Assembly: GCF_028368855.1 (NCBI RefSeq)
Contig: NZ_JAQNCY010000010.1
Location: 79,308-143,307, forward strand
Reading direction: 5' to 3'
Length of the DNA: 64,000 nt
Origin: Leisingera sp. SS27
Lineage (GTDB): Bacteria > Pseudomonadota > Alphaproteobacteria > Rhodobacterales > Rhodobacteraceae
A program made the translations under genes and the position numbers. A model generated the notes under the pieces. It ran no database searches, had not been told where the DNA came from, and saw only the letters and a list, made by a program, of their open reading frames with translations. Positions 1-7,486 of the stretch are shown here, in pieces (position 1 is the stretch's first letter; each line of letters begins with the position of its first letter).

Positions 1-281
1 GCCAGCGCAATGGAATCGCCGGTGAGCATCGCCCCGGTGCCCACCACCAGCGGCAGGCGGCCTTTCAGCTGTTCATGGGTGAAGCGGGCCAGCGCCAGCC
101 GTTCCTCGACGGTCTGGGCATAGTTCTCGCCGGTTGAGCCGCCAGAGATCAGACCGTGCACGCCGTTGCCGATCAGGTAGTCGATCACCTCAGCCAGCGC
201 GTCCCAATTGACGCTGCCGTCTTCGAAATGGGGGGTCACCACGGGGGTGTAGATCCCTTCGAACTTGAAAATAGGGGTCAT
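1..281 (-). CDS. DapA/dihydrodipicolinate synthase family protein (3' end outside window)
   Basis: This is the N-terminal ~93 residues of a class I aldolase-type lyase, read on the minus strand from an ATG at 281 and cut by the left edge. The start (MTPIFKFEGIYTPVVTPH), the segment GVHGLISGGSTGEN with its S/T-T-GE motif, and LPLVVGTGA are typical of the DapA/NAL family. Members condense or cleave pyruvate-type substrates through a Schiff-base lysine, which lies outside the window. It begins 8 nt after the GntR-family regulator stops, so the two are probably cotranscribed. True lysine-pathway DapA rarely sits next to a GntR regulator. A catabolic member, such as a hydroxyproline or sugar-acid aldolase/deaminase, is more likely, but this is inference. 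Confidence 0.85.
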   Translation of the reverse strand, partial: MTPIFKFEGIYTPVVTPHFEDGSVNWDALAEVIDYLIGNGVHGLISGGSTGENYAQTVEERLALARFTHEQLKGRLPLVVGTGAMLTGDSIAL

Positions 282-289
282 CTGCGTCC

Positions 290-1000
290 TCATGCAGGGG
301 TTTTGCGGGCAACGGTTCCGAGCGGCAGGTCCAGCCCGGCGGGCATGACAAACAGCTCGATCTGGTCGCGCGACAGGTTCCAATGGTCGGTGGCCAGCTG
401 GCCTGCCGCCGCCTCGTCGCCGGCCTCAATGGCGGCGATGATGGCGTCGTGCTGGGTGCTGGCCTCATCCAGGTTTTCCGCCATCCGGGCGTCCTGCGGG
501 CGGTAGAAGGTCATGCCGATGCGGGCATGGTCGATCAGCAGCCGCTGAAAGGACGGCAGCAGATAGATGTTGTCGGCCATTTCGCCGGTGATCTCATGGA
601 ACCGGTTGTTGGCCATCGCCCGGTCGGCACTGGTGCCGGTGCGCAGGGCGGACTTGAAGTCTTCCTGCGCCTCTTTCAGCGCTGAGATCTGCTCGGGCGT
701 CGCGTGCTGGGCAGCCAGCTGCATCACCGCGCCATAGATCATCGGCGCGGCCAGGAAGAAATCGCGCAGGGTCATATGCGACATCTCGCTGACCCGCGCA
801 CCGCGGTTTTCCCGCAGATCCACATAGCCCTCGCCCGCAAGCTGGCGCAGCACCTCGCGCAGCGGGGTGCGCGACAGGCCCGACTCCTCAGAGAGTTTCG
901 CCTCGTCCAGATCGGCGCCGGGGCGCAGCTCCAGCGTCATGATCGCGGTCTTGAGGCGGCTGTAGAGCGCGGCCTTCCGGTTCTTTGAGGCGTCTTTCAT
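290..1000 (-). CDS. GntR family (FCD) transcriptional regulator
   Basis: This is a 236-residue regulator. The N-terminal winged helix (about residues 8-70) contains KLSEESGLSRTPLREVLRQLAGEGYVDLRENRGARV, the GntR signature. The rest is an all-helical FCD ligand-binding domain with the usual Arg/His metal or acid-binding positions (NRFHEI and a C-terminal STQHDAIIAAIEAGD). The ATG at 1000 was chosen because GGAGG lies directly upstream; an upstream in-frame ATG at 1102 would run through the probable operator. It likely controls itself and the DapA-family gene that follows 8 nt later. Such proteins usually sense a carboxylic acid intermediate; the ligand is unknown. Confidence 0.9.
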   Translation of the reverse strand: MKDASKNRKAALYSRLKTAIMTLELRPGADLDEAKLSEESGLSRTPLREVLRQLAGEGYVDLRENRGARVSEMSHMTLRDFFLAAPMIYGAVMQLAAQHATPEQISALKEAQEDFKSALRTGTSADRAMANNRFHEITGEMADNIYLLPSFQRLLIDHARIGMTFYRPQDARMAENLDEASTQHDAIIAAIEAGDEAAAGQLATDHWNLSRDQIELFVMPAGLDLPLGTVARKTPA

Positions 1001-1071
1001 GGGGTTCCTCCTGCCGCCGCGGCGGAACGGGATTCTCTGGTTCGCGGCCTCTATGACATGAAAATACATAT

Positions 1072-1081
1072 TGTGTACACA
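1072..1081. promoter_or_regulatory. Palindrome TGTGTACACA, candidate GntR operator
   Basis: A perfect 10-bp palindrome sits in an AT-rich stretch 72 nt upstream of the GntR start. FCD-type GntR regulators commonly bind short symmetric TGT/ACA sites, so autoregulation of the GntR-DapA unit is plausible. It could also act on the divergent AraC gene at 1214. Confidence 0.45.
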
Positions 1082-1213
1082 GAAAAAATATGGTGTGTGC
1101 AATCAGCGGGCGCATCGCGGCTTGCCGCAGGCAGGGCAGTAGGCATAGCCTGTCCGGACGGCAAGGGCAGTGCAGCCAGGCCCGCCCAGCGTTTCTTGTC
1201 AGGCGGTTGACCC

Positions 1214-2164
1214 ATGACCAAAACCCAGCATTTCGCCTTTCTCCTGGTTGAGGAATTTTCGCATCTGGCGTTTTCCTGCGCGGTGGAGCCGCTGAGGATC
1301 GCCAATCTGGTCAGCGGCCAGGACTTGTATGACTGGTCGTTCGGGGCGGAGAACGGCGAGACCGCAACCTGCTCAAACGGATCGGTGACGCTGGTGCATT
1401 ACGGGTTCGACGCAATTCCGAAATGCGATCGGCTGTTTGCTCTGTCGGGGATCCATATGCGCAACCATGTGACCAAGCCGCTGCTGGCCGCGCTGCGCCG
1501 GGAAAAGGCGCGCGGTGTTGCGGTGGGCGCGCTCTGTTCTGGGGCCTGGGTGCTGGCAGAGGCCGGGTTTCTGAACGGAATGCAGGCGGCGATCCATTGG
1601 GAATACCACGACAGCTTCATGGAGGCGTTTCCGGAGATAAACCTGGTGCGCAACGTGTTTGTGGCCGACGAAAAGCATGTGACAGCATCCGGCGGCACTG
1701 CCACGGCGGACCTGATGCTGCATCTGATTGAGCGGGATCATGGCTATGATCTCGCTATCGCTGTGGCGGATCAGATGGTTTATAACGCTGTGCGTCATGC
1801 CACCGCTGAACAGAAAGTTTCACTGCAATCGCGCAACGGCATGCGCAACGCCCATCTGGCCCGCGCGATCCAGATGATGCATGACCACATCAGCGATCCT
1901 ATCTCCCCTGCACGCATTGCAGAGGAAATCGGCATTTCGACCCGCCAGCTGGAGCGGCTTTTCGGCAAGTATCTCAACACCTCGCCCAAGAAATACTCGA
2001 TGGAGATGCGGCTGGAACGCGCCCGCAATCTGCTGATCCAGACAGAGGCCTCGGTGACAGATGTGGCGCTGTCCTGCGGTTTTGACAGCCCGGGGCATTT
2101 CTCGCGCGTTTACAAGGCGGCCTTCAACGTGACGCCGATGCTGCAGCGCGGGCGGATCGGTTGA
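1214..2164 (+). CDS. GlxA-type AraC family transcriptional regulator (GbdR/CdhR-like)
   Basis: This 316-residue protein has an N-terminal DJ-1/PfpI-like amidotransferase fold (about residues 5-185). It contains GALCSGAWVLAEAG in the nucleophile-elbow region and a following ASGGTATADLMLHLI. The C-terminal AraC DNA-binding domain (about 215-312) has two helix-turn-helices: ISPARIAEEIGISTRQLERLF and VTDVALSCGFDSPGHFSRVYK. This architecture is that of GbdR, CdhR and related regulators, which in Pseudomonas sense glycine betaine or dimethylglycine and carnitine. It stands divergent from GntR-DapA and upstream of the LysR-Rieske module. A role as quaternary-amine sensor for that module fits the context but is inferred. 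The start ATG has only a weak AGGCGG upstream. Confidence 0.88.
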   Translation: MTKTQHFAFLLVEEFSHLAFSCAVEPLRIANLVSGQDLYDWSFGAENGETATCSNGSVTLVHYGFDAIPKCDRLFALSGIHMRNHVTKPLLAALRREKARGVAVGALCSGAWVLAEAGFLNGMQAAIHWEYHDSFMEAFPEINLVRNVFVADEKHVTASGGTATADLMLHLIERDHGYDLAIAVADQMVYNAVRHATAEQKVSLQSRNGMRNAHLARAIQMMHDHISDPISPARIAEEIGISTRQLERLFGKYLNTSPKKYSMEMRLERARNLLIQTEASVTDVALSCGFDSPGHFSRVYKAAFNVTPMLQRGRIG

Positions 2165-2171
2165 GGGAGCC

Positions 2172-2239
2172 GGAAACCGGCGCGGTTTCCGGCCATGAAA
2201 AATCGATTTTTCATGGCCGTTTTTCTTGCAGAAAAACGG
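2172..2239. repeat. Three tandem hairpins including a 28-bp perfect palindrome
   Basis: Three inverted repeats follow directly after the AraC-type gene. Arms GGAAACC/GGTTTCC span 2172-2190 with a 5-nt loop. A perfect palindrome occupies 2191-2218, with half-site GGCCATGAAAAATC. Arms CCGTTTTTCT/AGAAAAACGG span 2217-2239 with a 3-nt loop. The last could act as a terminator, but a simple terminator does not need three structures. A dispersed palindromic element or a regulatory site for the downstream LysR gene are alternatives. Confidence 0.7.
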
Positions 2240-2276
2240 CTGGCGCCTGAAATTTCCGGTCTGGCCTTCAAAGATG

Positions 2277-2297
2277 TTTTCCTCATATTGAAATGAA
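2277..2297 (+). promoter_or_regulatory. Motif TTTTCCTCATATTGA, candidate LysR operator copy 1
   Basis: The 15-mer TTTTCCTNATATTGA, followed by a TGAA a base or two later, occurs 37-57 bp before the LysR start and again at 3261-3280 before the Rieske gene, with one mismatch. Its placement upstream of the regulator and of its likely target suggests the binding site of the LysR protein encoded between them. Confidence 0.5.
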
Positions 2298-2333
2298 GCC
2301 CATTCACCCCAGCCCAAAGGCCAGGAGCTGCAG

Positions 2334-3248
2334 ATGTCCCGCCGCCACTATAACCTGCCGCCGCTGACCACGCTTGCGGCCTTTGAGGCCGCAGCCCGGC
2401 ATCTGAGCTTCAAGAACGCGGCGCAGGAGCTGTCCGTCACACCCGGCGCGGTCAGCCATCAGGTCAAGGCGCTGGAGGCCGAGTTGCAGGCGCCGCTGTT
2501 TCAGCGCAAGCACCGCGGCGTGGAGCTGACAGAGGAAGGCGAAGCGCTGTTTGAGGCGCTGGCAACCTCGTTCTCGAAAATATCCCTCAGCCTGAAGACC
2601 ATCCGCGACCGGCAGACCGGGGATACCGTCACCATCGGATCCACCTCCGCTGTTGCCTCGCTTTGGCTGTCGCCCACGGTGGTGCGGTTCTGGCGAGAGC
2701 ACCCGGATGTGAACGTCAACCAGATCGTCAACGACCGCCCCCTGCGTGGAATACCGGATGTGGATTTTTATATCCGTTACGGGCGCGAACGGGATGCCCG
2801 TGTGGAGCAGACGGAGCTGTACCGCGACCATCTGGTGCCGGTCGGAAATACGGAACTGGCAGATAAGCTCACCGGCTGTCCACTGGAGGAACTGGCGCAC
2901 CAGCGTCTGCTGCATCTGGAATCCGACGACAAGAGCTGGACCACCTGGGCCGACTGGTTTCAGCAGCTGGGTTATGATGGCCCCATCGCACCGGGCGTGC
3001 GCGTCAACAACTACGCGGTGGCGCTGCAGGCAGCCCAGGACGGGGTGGGGCTGGTGCTGGGCTGGCAGCGGCTGCTGCATCCCCTGCTGACCAGCGGTCA
3101 GCTGGTGCCGATCGGCCCGCATGTTCTGGCGGCGCCGCACGGGTTCCATCTGGTGGGCCGCCCGGATGCGGACCTGTCGGAATCCGCCCGTTTGCTGCGC
3201 AATTGGGTCATTGACGAGGTCAATCGAAGCTCAGGTGAGGTGAGCTAA
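2334..3248 (+). CDS. LysR family transcriptional regulator (GcvA-like)
   Basis: This is a 304-residue LysR-type regulator. The HTH lies at about residues 7-66 (TLAAFEAAARHLSFKNAAQELSVTPGAVSHQVKALE). A periplasmic-binding-protein-like effector domain follows from about residue 95 (TVTIGSTSAVASLWLSP, DVDFYIRYGRE, GVGLVLGWQRLL). The ATG at 2334 has AGGAG about 7 nt upstream. It ends about 100 nt before the Rieske operon on the same strand, and the same 15-bp motif precedes both genes. It is therefore the likely local activator of the Rieske-ALDH-MLE operon. The effector is unknown. Confidence 0.92.
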   Translation: MSRRHYNLPPLTTLAAFEAAARHLSFKNAAQELSVTPGAVSHQVKALEAELQAPLFQRKHRGVELTEEGEALFEALATSFSKISLSLKTIRDRQTGDTVTIGSTSAVASLWLSPTVVRFWREHPDVNVNQIVNDRPLRGIPDVDFYIRYGRERDARVEQTELYRDHLVPVGNTELADKLTGCPLEELAHQRLLHLESDDKSWTTWADWFQQLGYDGPIAPGVRVNNYAVALQAAQDGVGLVLGWQRLLHPLLTSGQLVPIGPHVLAAPHGFHLVGRPDADLSESARLLRNWVIDEVNRSSGEVS

Positions 3249-3260
3249 CCTCAGAGCGAA

Positions 3261-3280
3261 TTTTCCTGATATTGAGTGAA
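3261..3280 (+). promoter_or_regulatory. Motif TTTTCCTGATATTGA, candidate LysR operator copy 2
   Basis: This is the second copy of the motif seen at 2277. It matches at 14 of 15 positions and lies 65-84 bp before the Rieske oxygenase start, in the region where LysR activators normally bind. Confidence 0.5.
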
Positions 3281-3344
3281 TCTGGTCTCTGCCTTCAATG
3301 GCGCAAAACGCGCACATCTTTTTCCTGCCTTGGAGAGACCCCAG

Positions 3345-4499
3345 ATGAACAAGCATGACTCGCTTGCCCCGGTGATGGCTCCGGTCAACGTTGCCAACGG
3401 CCTGCCGAACGCCCATTACATCGACCCTGCTGTTTTTGCAGAAGAAAAACGCTCTGTGCTGTTTGCCAACTGGTCCGGCATCGGCTTTGGCAAGGACGTG
3501 CCGGAACCGGGTTACGCGAAGCCGGTGAATTTCCTGGGCATGCCGCTGCTGATCGTGCGCGACAAGGACGGCGAGGTTGGCGTGTTCCAGAACACCTGCC
3601 GCCACCGCGGCATGATCCTGGTCGAGAAGGCCGGCAAGATCCGCGGCGCCATCCGCTGCGCCTATCACAGCTGGTGCTATGGTCTCGATGGCCGTCTGGT
3701 TTCCACCCCGCATGTCGGCGGCCCCGGCAACAACAAGCATGAAGACATCAAGCTGGACGAGCTGGGTCTGGTCCGCATCCGCTCCTATGTCTGGCGCGAC
3801 GTGGTTTTTGTGAACGTCGACGGCACCGCGCCGGAGTTCGAGGAAGCCCACGCCGACCTGCTGGAGCGCTGGAAGGAATTTGAAACGCCGGTGCATCACG
3901 GCGGCGCAGACTCCGGCTTCAAGCTGGAAGTCAAGACCAACTGGAAACTGGCCGTCGAGAACTACTGCGAAAGCTACCACCTGCCGTGGGTGCATCCGGG
4001 TCTCAACAGCTATTCCCGGCTGGAGGATCACTACAACATCGAGGTGCCGGGCAAGTATTCCGGCCAGGGCACTCTGGTCTACCGCCAGCTGAAGGGCGAA
4101 AACGGCGAGCTGTTCCCGGATTTCGAGGGCCTCAGCAGCAAATGGGATGAGGGCGGCGAGTACACCGCGGTTTACCCGAACGTACTGCTGGGTGTGCAGC
4201 GCGACCATGCCTTTGCGATCATCCTGGAGCCGGTCGACACCGAGAACACCGTCGAGCACATTGAGCTCTATTACGCGAAGTCCAATGAAGACACGCCGGA
4301 GCTGGAAAACCTGCGCACCGAAAACGCGAAACTGTGGAAGACCGTGTTCGAGGAAGACGTCTTTGTTGTCGAGGGGATGCAGAAGGGCCGCCATGGCGAG
4401 CTGTTCGATGGGGGCCGGTTCTCGCCTGCGATGGACGGGCCGACCCACAATTTCCATGCCTGGGTGGCCGATCAGGTGACCAAGGGCCGCGAGGCATGA
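3345..4499 (+). CDS. Rieske non-heme iron oxygenase, quaternary-amine type (CntA/GbcA-like)
   Basis: This is a 384-residue oxygenase component. The Rieske [2Fe-2S] motif is C85-x-H87 (CRHRG) and C105-x2-H108 (CAYHSW). The mononuclear iron site is in NWKLAVENYCESYHLPWVH, with ligands H212 and H217 and an acidic residue near 337-338. The residue that links the two centres is Glu (E209, in ESYH) rather than the Asp of classic aromatic-ring dioxygenases. That Glu is shared with carnitine monooxygenase CntA, so an N-alkylated amine or betaine is a better substrate guess than an aromatic. Start 3345 has GGAGA upstream. Its stop overlaps the aldehyde dehydrogenase start (ATGA), which suits an aldehyde product. 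No ferredoxin reductase gene is in the operon. Confidence 0.88.
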   Translation: MNKHDSLAPVMAPVNVANGLPNAHYIDPAVFAEEKRSVLFANWSGIGFGKDVPEPGYAKPVNFLGMPLLIVRDKDGEVGVFQNTCRHRGMILVEKAGKIRGAIRCAYHSWCYGLDGRLVSTPHVGGPGNNKHEDIKLDELGLVRIRSYVWRDVVFVNVDGTAPEFEEAHADLLERWKEFETPVHHGGADSGFKLEVKTNWKLAVENYCESYHLPWVHPGLNSYSRLEDHYNIEVPGKYSGQGTLVYRQLKGENGELFPDFEGLSSKWDEGGEYTAVYPNVLLGVQRDHAFAIILEPVDTENTVEHIELYYAKSNEDTPELENLRTENAKLWKTVFEEDVFVVEGMQKGRHGELFDGGRFSPAMDGPTHNFHAWVADQVTKGREA

Positions 4500-5947
4500 G
4501 TTCTTTCCTGAAAGACGGGCTGGCCAGGAATTTCCTGGCCGGTGCCTGGGTTGAGGGCGACGGCGGTGCACGCATGGCCGTCGAGGATCCGGGTAACGGA
4601 CAGCACGTGGGCGACTGCGCACTTGCGGGTGAGGAAAGCCTGGCAAAGGCGCTGGAAGCGGCGCGGGCAAGTTTCGAACGCGGCGATCTGGCGGCAATGA
4701 AGCCCGCCAAGCGCGGCCAGCTGATGCAGCGCATCGCGGCGGAGATCCGCGGTATTGCCGATGAGGGCGCGGATCTGCTGTGCCGGGAAAGCGGCAAGAG
4801 CCTCAGCGCGGCGCATGACGAGTTTGAAGAGGCCGCGCAGTATTTCGAATATTACGGCGGCATGGCCGACAAGATCGAAGGCAAGTCGATCCCGCTCGGC
4901 CCGGATTATGCCGACTATACGGTCTATGAGCCCTATGGCGTTTCTGCCCAGATCGTGCCGTGGAACTTTCCGGTGTCGATTGCGGCGCGCTCGCTGGCGC
5001 CCGCGATGGCCGCGGGCAACTCGGTGATCATCAAATCGCCTGAGCTGGACCCGATGGCGCTGGCAATGCTGGGCGTGGCGCTGGAACGCGCGGAGGTGCC
5101 TGCGGGCGCGGTGTCGATCCTGAACGGCATCGGTTCGGAACTCGGCGCGCGGCTGGTGGAAAGCTCCGCCGTCGACCAGATCGTCTTCACCGGTTCTGTT
5201 CCGACTGGCCAGGTGATCCTGCGTGCCGCCGCCAATCCGGTGACGCCCGCGCTGATGGAGCTGGGCGGCAAATCCGCCGCGGTGGCCTTTGAGGACGCCA
5301 ATCTGGACACGCTGATGTCCTCCCTGCAAAGCGGCATCTTCTATAACGCCGGGCAGGTTTGTTCCGCCATGTCGCGGGTGCTGGTGCACCGCTCGATCTA
5401 TTACGAAGCCGTCGAACGCGCCGCCGCGCTGGCAAACGGTCTGAGCGTCGGGCATGGCTTGGAAAATCCCGGCCTCACCCCGGTGATCTCCGCCCGTCAG
5501 CTGGACGGGATCGAAACCCTGACCGCCACCGCCCGCCAAAGCGGCGCCCGCGCAGCTTCGGGCGGTGCGCGGCTGGAGCGTGAGGGGTATTTCATGGCGC
5601 CGACCATCCTGGCGGATGTGGACCCTGCGTCCCGCGTCGCGCAGGAGGAGATCTTTGGCCCCGTCACCTGCTTCACTCCGTTTGATACCGAAGCCGAGGC
5701 AATCGCCATGGCGAACGGGACTGAGTTCGGGCTGGTAGCCGGTGTCTTCACCCGCGATCTGGCGCGCGCGCACCGGGTGGCGAACCGTCTGCGGGCGGGT
5801 CAGGTGTTTGTGAACGAGTGGTTCGCGGGCGGCATTTCCACCCCGTTCGGCGGGGTCGGCAAGTCCGGTTTCGGGCGCGAGAAAGGCTTGGAGGCGCTGT
5901 ATAACTACGTGCGCACCAAGAACATCGCGATTTCGCTGAAGGGCTGA
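4496..5947 (+). CDS. NAD(P)-dependent aldehyde dehydrogenase
   Basis: This 483-residue ALDH-superfamily enzyme would oxidise an aldehyde to the carboxylate in the cytoplasm. Visible signatures are the cofactor/oxyanion Asn in VPWNFPVSIA, the general-base Glu in MELGGKSAAVAF, the catalytic Cys in NAGQVCSAMSR, and GVGKSGFGREKG near the C-terminus. The start ATG at 4496 overlaps the Rieske stop codon, implying translational coupling; a longer in-frame reading from 4334 only covers Rieske-coding DNA. Its neighbours suggest it removes the aldehyde released by the Rieske reaction, as malic-semialdehyde dehydrogenase does after carnitine monooxygenase. The substrate is inferred. Confidence 0.92.
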   Translation: MSSFLKDGLARNFLAGAWVEGDGGARMAVEDPGNGQHVGDCALAGEESLAKALEAARASFERGDLAAMKPAKRGQLMQRIAAEIRGIADEGADLLCRESGKSLSAAHDEFEEAAQYFEYYGGMADKIEGKSIPLGPDYADYTVYEPYGVSAQIVPWNFPVSIAARSLAPAMAAGNSVIIKSPELDPMALAMLGVALERAEVPAGAVSILNGIGSELGARLVESSAVDQIVFTGSVPTGQVILRAAANPVTPALMELGGKSAAVAFEDANLDTLMSSLQSGIFYNAGQVCSAMSRVLVHRSIYYEAVERAAALANGLSVGHGLENPGLTPVISARQLDGIETLTATARQSGARAASGGARLEREGYFMAPTILADVDPASRVAQEEIFGPVTCFTPFDTEAEAIAMANGTEFGLVAGVFTRDLARAHRVANRLRAGQVFVNEWFAGGISTPFGGVGKSGFGREKGLEALYNYVRTKNIAISLKG

Positions 5948-5950
5948 GCG

Positions 5951-6190
5951 ATGGAGTGCGCAGACCTCGACCACGCGCTGCTGAAAGCGCATGAGGACAA
6001 GGACAGCGCGGAGCTGGTCCGGCTCTACACGCTGGCTGGGGATCAGGCGGAGGAGGAGGGCAATATTGACGCCGCCTGCTTCTACCTGACCCACGCCTTT
6101 GTCTTTGCGCTGGAGGCCGGATTGCCGGAGGCGAAAGAGCTGAACCGCCGTCTGGCGGAGCGCGGCCGCGCGCATCCGCTGGAGCTGTGA
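5951..6190 (+). CDS. Conserved-looking small helical protein, unknown function
   Basis: This is a 79-residue acidic protein starting 3 nt after the aldehyde dehydrogenase stop. It has no signal peptide or membrane segment. The pattern LVRLYTLAGDQAEEEGNIDAACFYLTHAFVFALEAGLPEAKELNRRLAERG reads as two to three amphipathic helices spaced like TPR units (A..A...G....A...L..A...A...G). I do not recognise a family. Its place inside the operon suggests a partner or chaperone of the oxygenase or dehydrogenase, for instance in iron-sulfur assembly or electron delivery, but there is no direct evidence. Confidence 0.75.
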   Translation: MECADLDHALLKAHEDKDSAELVRLYTLAGDQAEEEGNIDAACFYLTHAFVFALEAGLPEAKELNRRLAERGRAHPLEL

Positions 6191-6326
6191 TGCAAGATTC
6201 AGGCCGGTGGTCCCGATGGGGCATCAGCCTGTTTTGGCCGGCAGGGGAGGGCCGGCCAATCTAATTTCCAGGTTTGTACTGCATTCATTTGCATTCACGC
6301 GGCACAAGCCTGAGCATTTTAAATGC

Positions 6327-6373
6327 GCATGTTCGAGAAGCCCAAAACCGGTTCCCACTTTTGGGCAACATGC
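6327..6373. repeat. Imperfect palindromic element containing AACCGGTTCCCACTTTTGG
   Basis: Outer arms GCATGTT (6327-6333) and AACATGC (6367-6373) flank inner arms GCCCAAAA (6340-6347) and TTTTGGGC (6359-6366). The core AAACCGGTTCCCACTTTT resembles, from memory, a palindromic repeat that is very common between genes of Rhizobiales and other Alphaproteobacteria. It lies 19 nt before the dehydrogenase start and leaves the Shine-Dalgarno just outside the stem, so it could affect translation or mRNA stability. Confidence 0.6.
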
Positions 6374-6391
6374 TTGGAGGGAGGTAAGGGC

Positions 6392-7486
6392 ATGATCCCA
6401 GAGAAAATGGCGGCGGTCCTGCTGACCGGCCACGGCGGCATCGACAAACTGGACTACCGCACCGACGTGCCGGTACCGCAGCCCGGACCGGGTGAAGTGC
6501 TGATCCGCGTGGCGGCAGCGGGCATCAACAACACCGATATCAACACCCGCATCGGCTGGTATTCCAAGGCGGTGGACGCGGACACCAATGCGGGCGGTGC
6601 CTCGGGGTTCGACAGCGTCAACGACGATGACGCCAGCTGGTCCGGCAAGCCGCTGGAGTTTCCGCGCATCCAAGGTGCGGATGCCTGCGGCCGCATCGCA
6701 GCGGTGGGGGAGGGGGTCGACGCATCCCGCATCGGCGAGCGGGTTCTGGTGCGCAATATGCTGCGGACCTATGTGGACTACCGGCCCTATGAATGCTGGA
6801 CCTTCGGCAGCGAATGCGACGGCGGCTTTGCCCAGTTTGCGGTGGCGCCTGCGCGCGAAACCCATGCGGTGACCTGCGATTGGTCTGATGCAGAACTTGC
6901 TTCGATCCCCTGCGCCTATTCCACGGCTGAAAACATGCTGCATCGGGTGGGGCTGGGCGCGGAAACCGTGCTGATCTCCGGCGCATCTGGCGGCGTCGGC
7001 TCCGCCGCCGTGCAGCTGGCCAAACGCCGCGGCGCAACCGTGATTGCGCTGTCTTCCGCCGCCAAGGCGGAGGAGGTGCTGGCGCTTGGTGCCGACCGCG
7101 TGGTCGACCGCAACGCCGATCTGGTGAAGGAACTGGGCGAAGGTTCCATCGACGTGGTTGTTGATCTGGTCGCGGGTCCGCAGTGGCCGTCGTTCCTGGA
7201 CGTGCTGCGCCGGGGCGGGCGATACACCACCGCCGGCGCCATCGCCGGGCCGATTTCAGAGATCGACGTGCGCACGCTTTACCTCAAGGATCTGACCCTG
7301 ATGGGCTGCACCTTTCAGGAGGATGAGGTGTTCGCCAATCTGGTTTCCTATATCGAGGCGGGCGAAATCCGCCCGCTGGTGGCGAAGACTTATCCGCTAA
7401 GTGAGATTGCCACAGCACAGGAGGATTTTCTGAGCAAGAAGCACACCGGCAAGCTGGTGCTGATGATCCCGGAAGCAACGCCATGA
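6392..7486 (+). CDS. MDR-family (zinc-type alcohol/quinone) dehydrogenase
   Basis: This is a 364-residue medium-chain dehydrogenase/reductase. The N-terminal GroES-like domain has PGPGEVLIRVAAAGINNTD and GADACGRIAAVGEGVD. The Rossmann domain (about 180-320) has VLISGASGGVGSAAVQLAKRRGATVIAL, followed by KAEEVLALGADRVVDR. The classic Cys/His catalytic-zinc ligand set is not obvious (INNTD instead of C-x-TD), so a zinc-free quinone-reductase-like member is possible. Start 6392 has a strong GGAGGGAGG upstream. It overlaps the next gene by 4 nt. It probably oxidises or reduces an alcohol/carbonyl intermediate of the Rieske pathway. Confidence 0.88.
   Translation: MIPEKMAAVLLTGHGGIDKLDYRTDVPVPQPGPGEVLIRVAAAGINNTDINTRIGWYSKAVDADTNAGGASGFDSVNDDDASWSGKPLEFPRIQGADACGRIAAVGEGVDASRIGERVLVRNMLRTYVDYRPYECWTFGSECDGGFAQFAVAPARETHAVTCDWSDAELASIPCAYSTAENMLHRVGLGAETVLISGASGGVGSAAVQLAKRRGATVIALSSAAKAEEVLALGADRVVDRNADLVKELGEGSIDVVVDLVAGPQWPSFLDVLRRGGRYTTAGAIAGPISEIDVRTLYLKDLTLMGCTFQEDEVFANLVSYIEAGEIRPLVAKTYPLSEIATAQEDFLSKKHTGKLVLMIPEATP

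Noticed and set aside
2334..4499. Aromatic-ring dioxygenase operon
   Set aside because: No beta subunit, ferredoxin, reductase or ring-cleavage gene is nearby, and the bridging Glu favours a quaternary-amine oxygenase.
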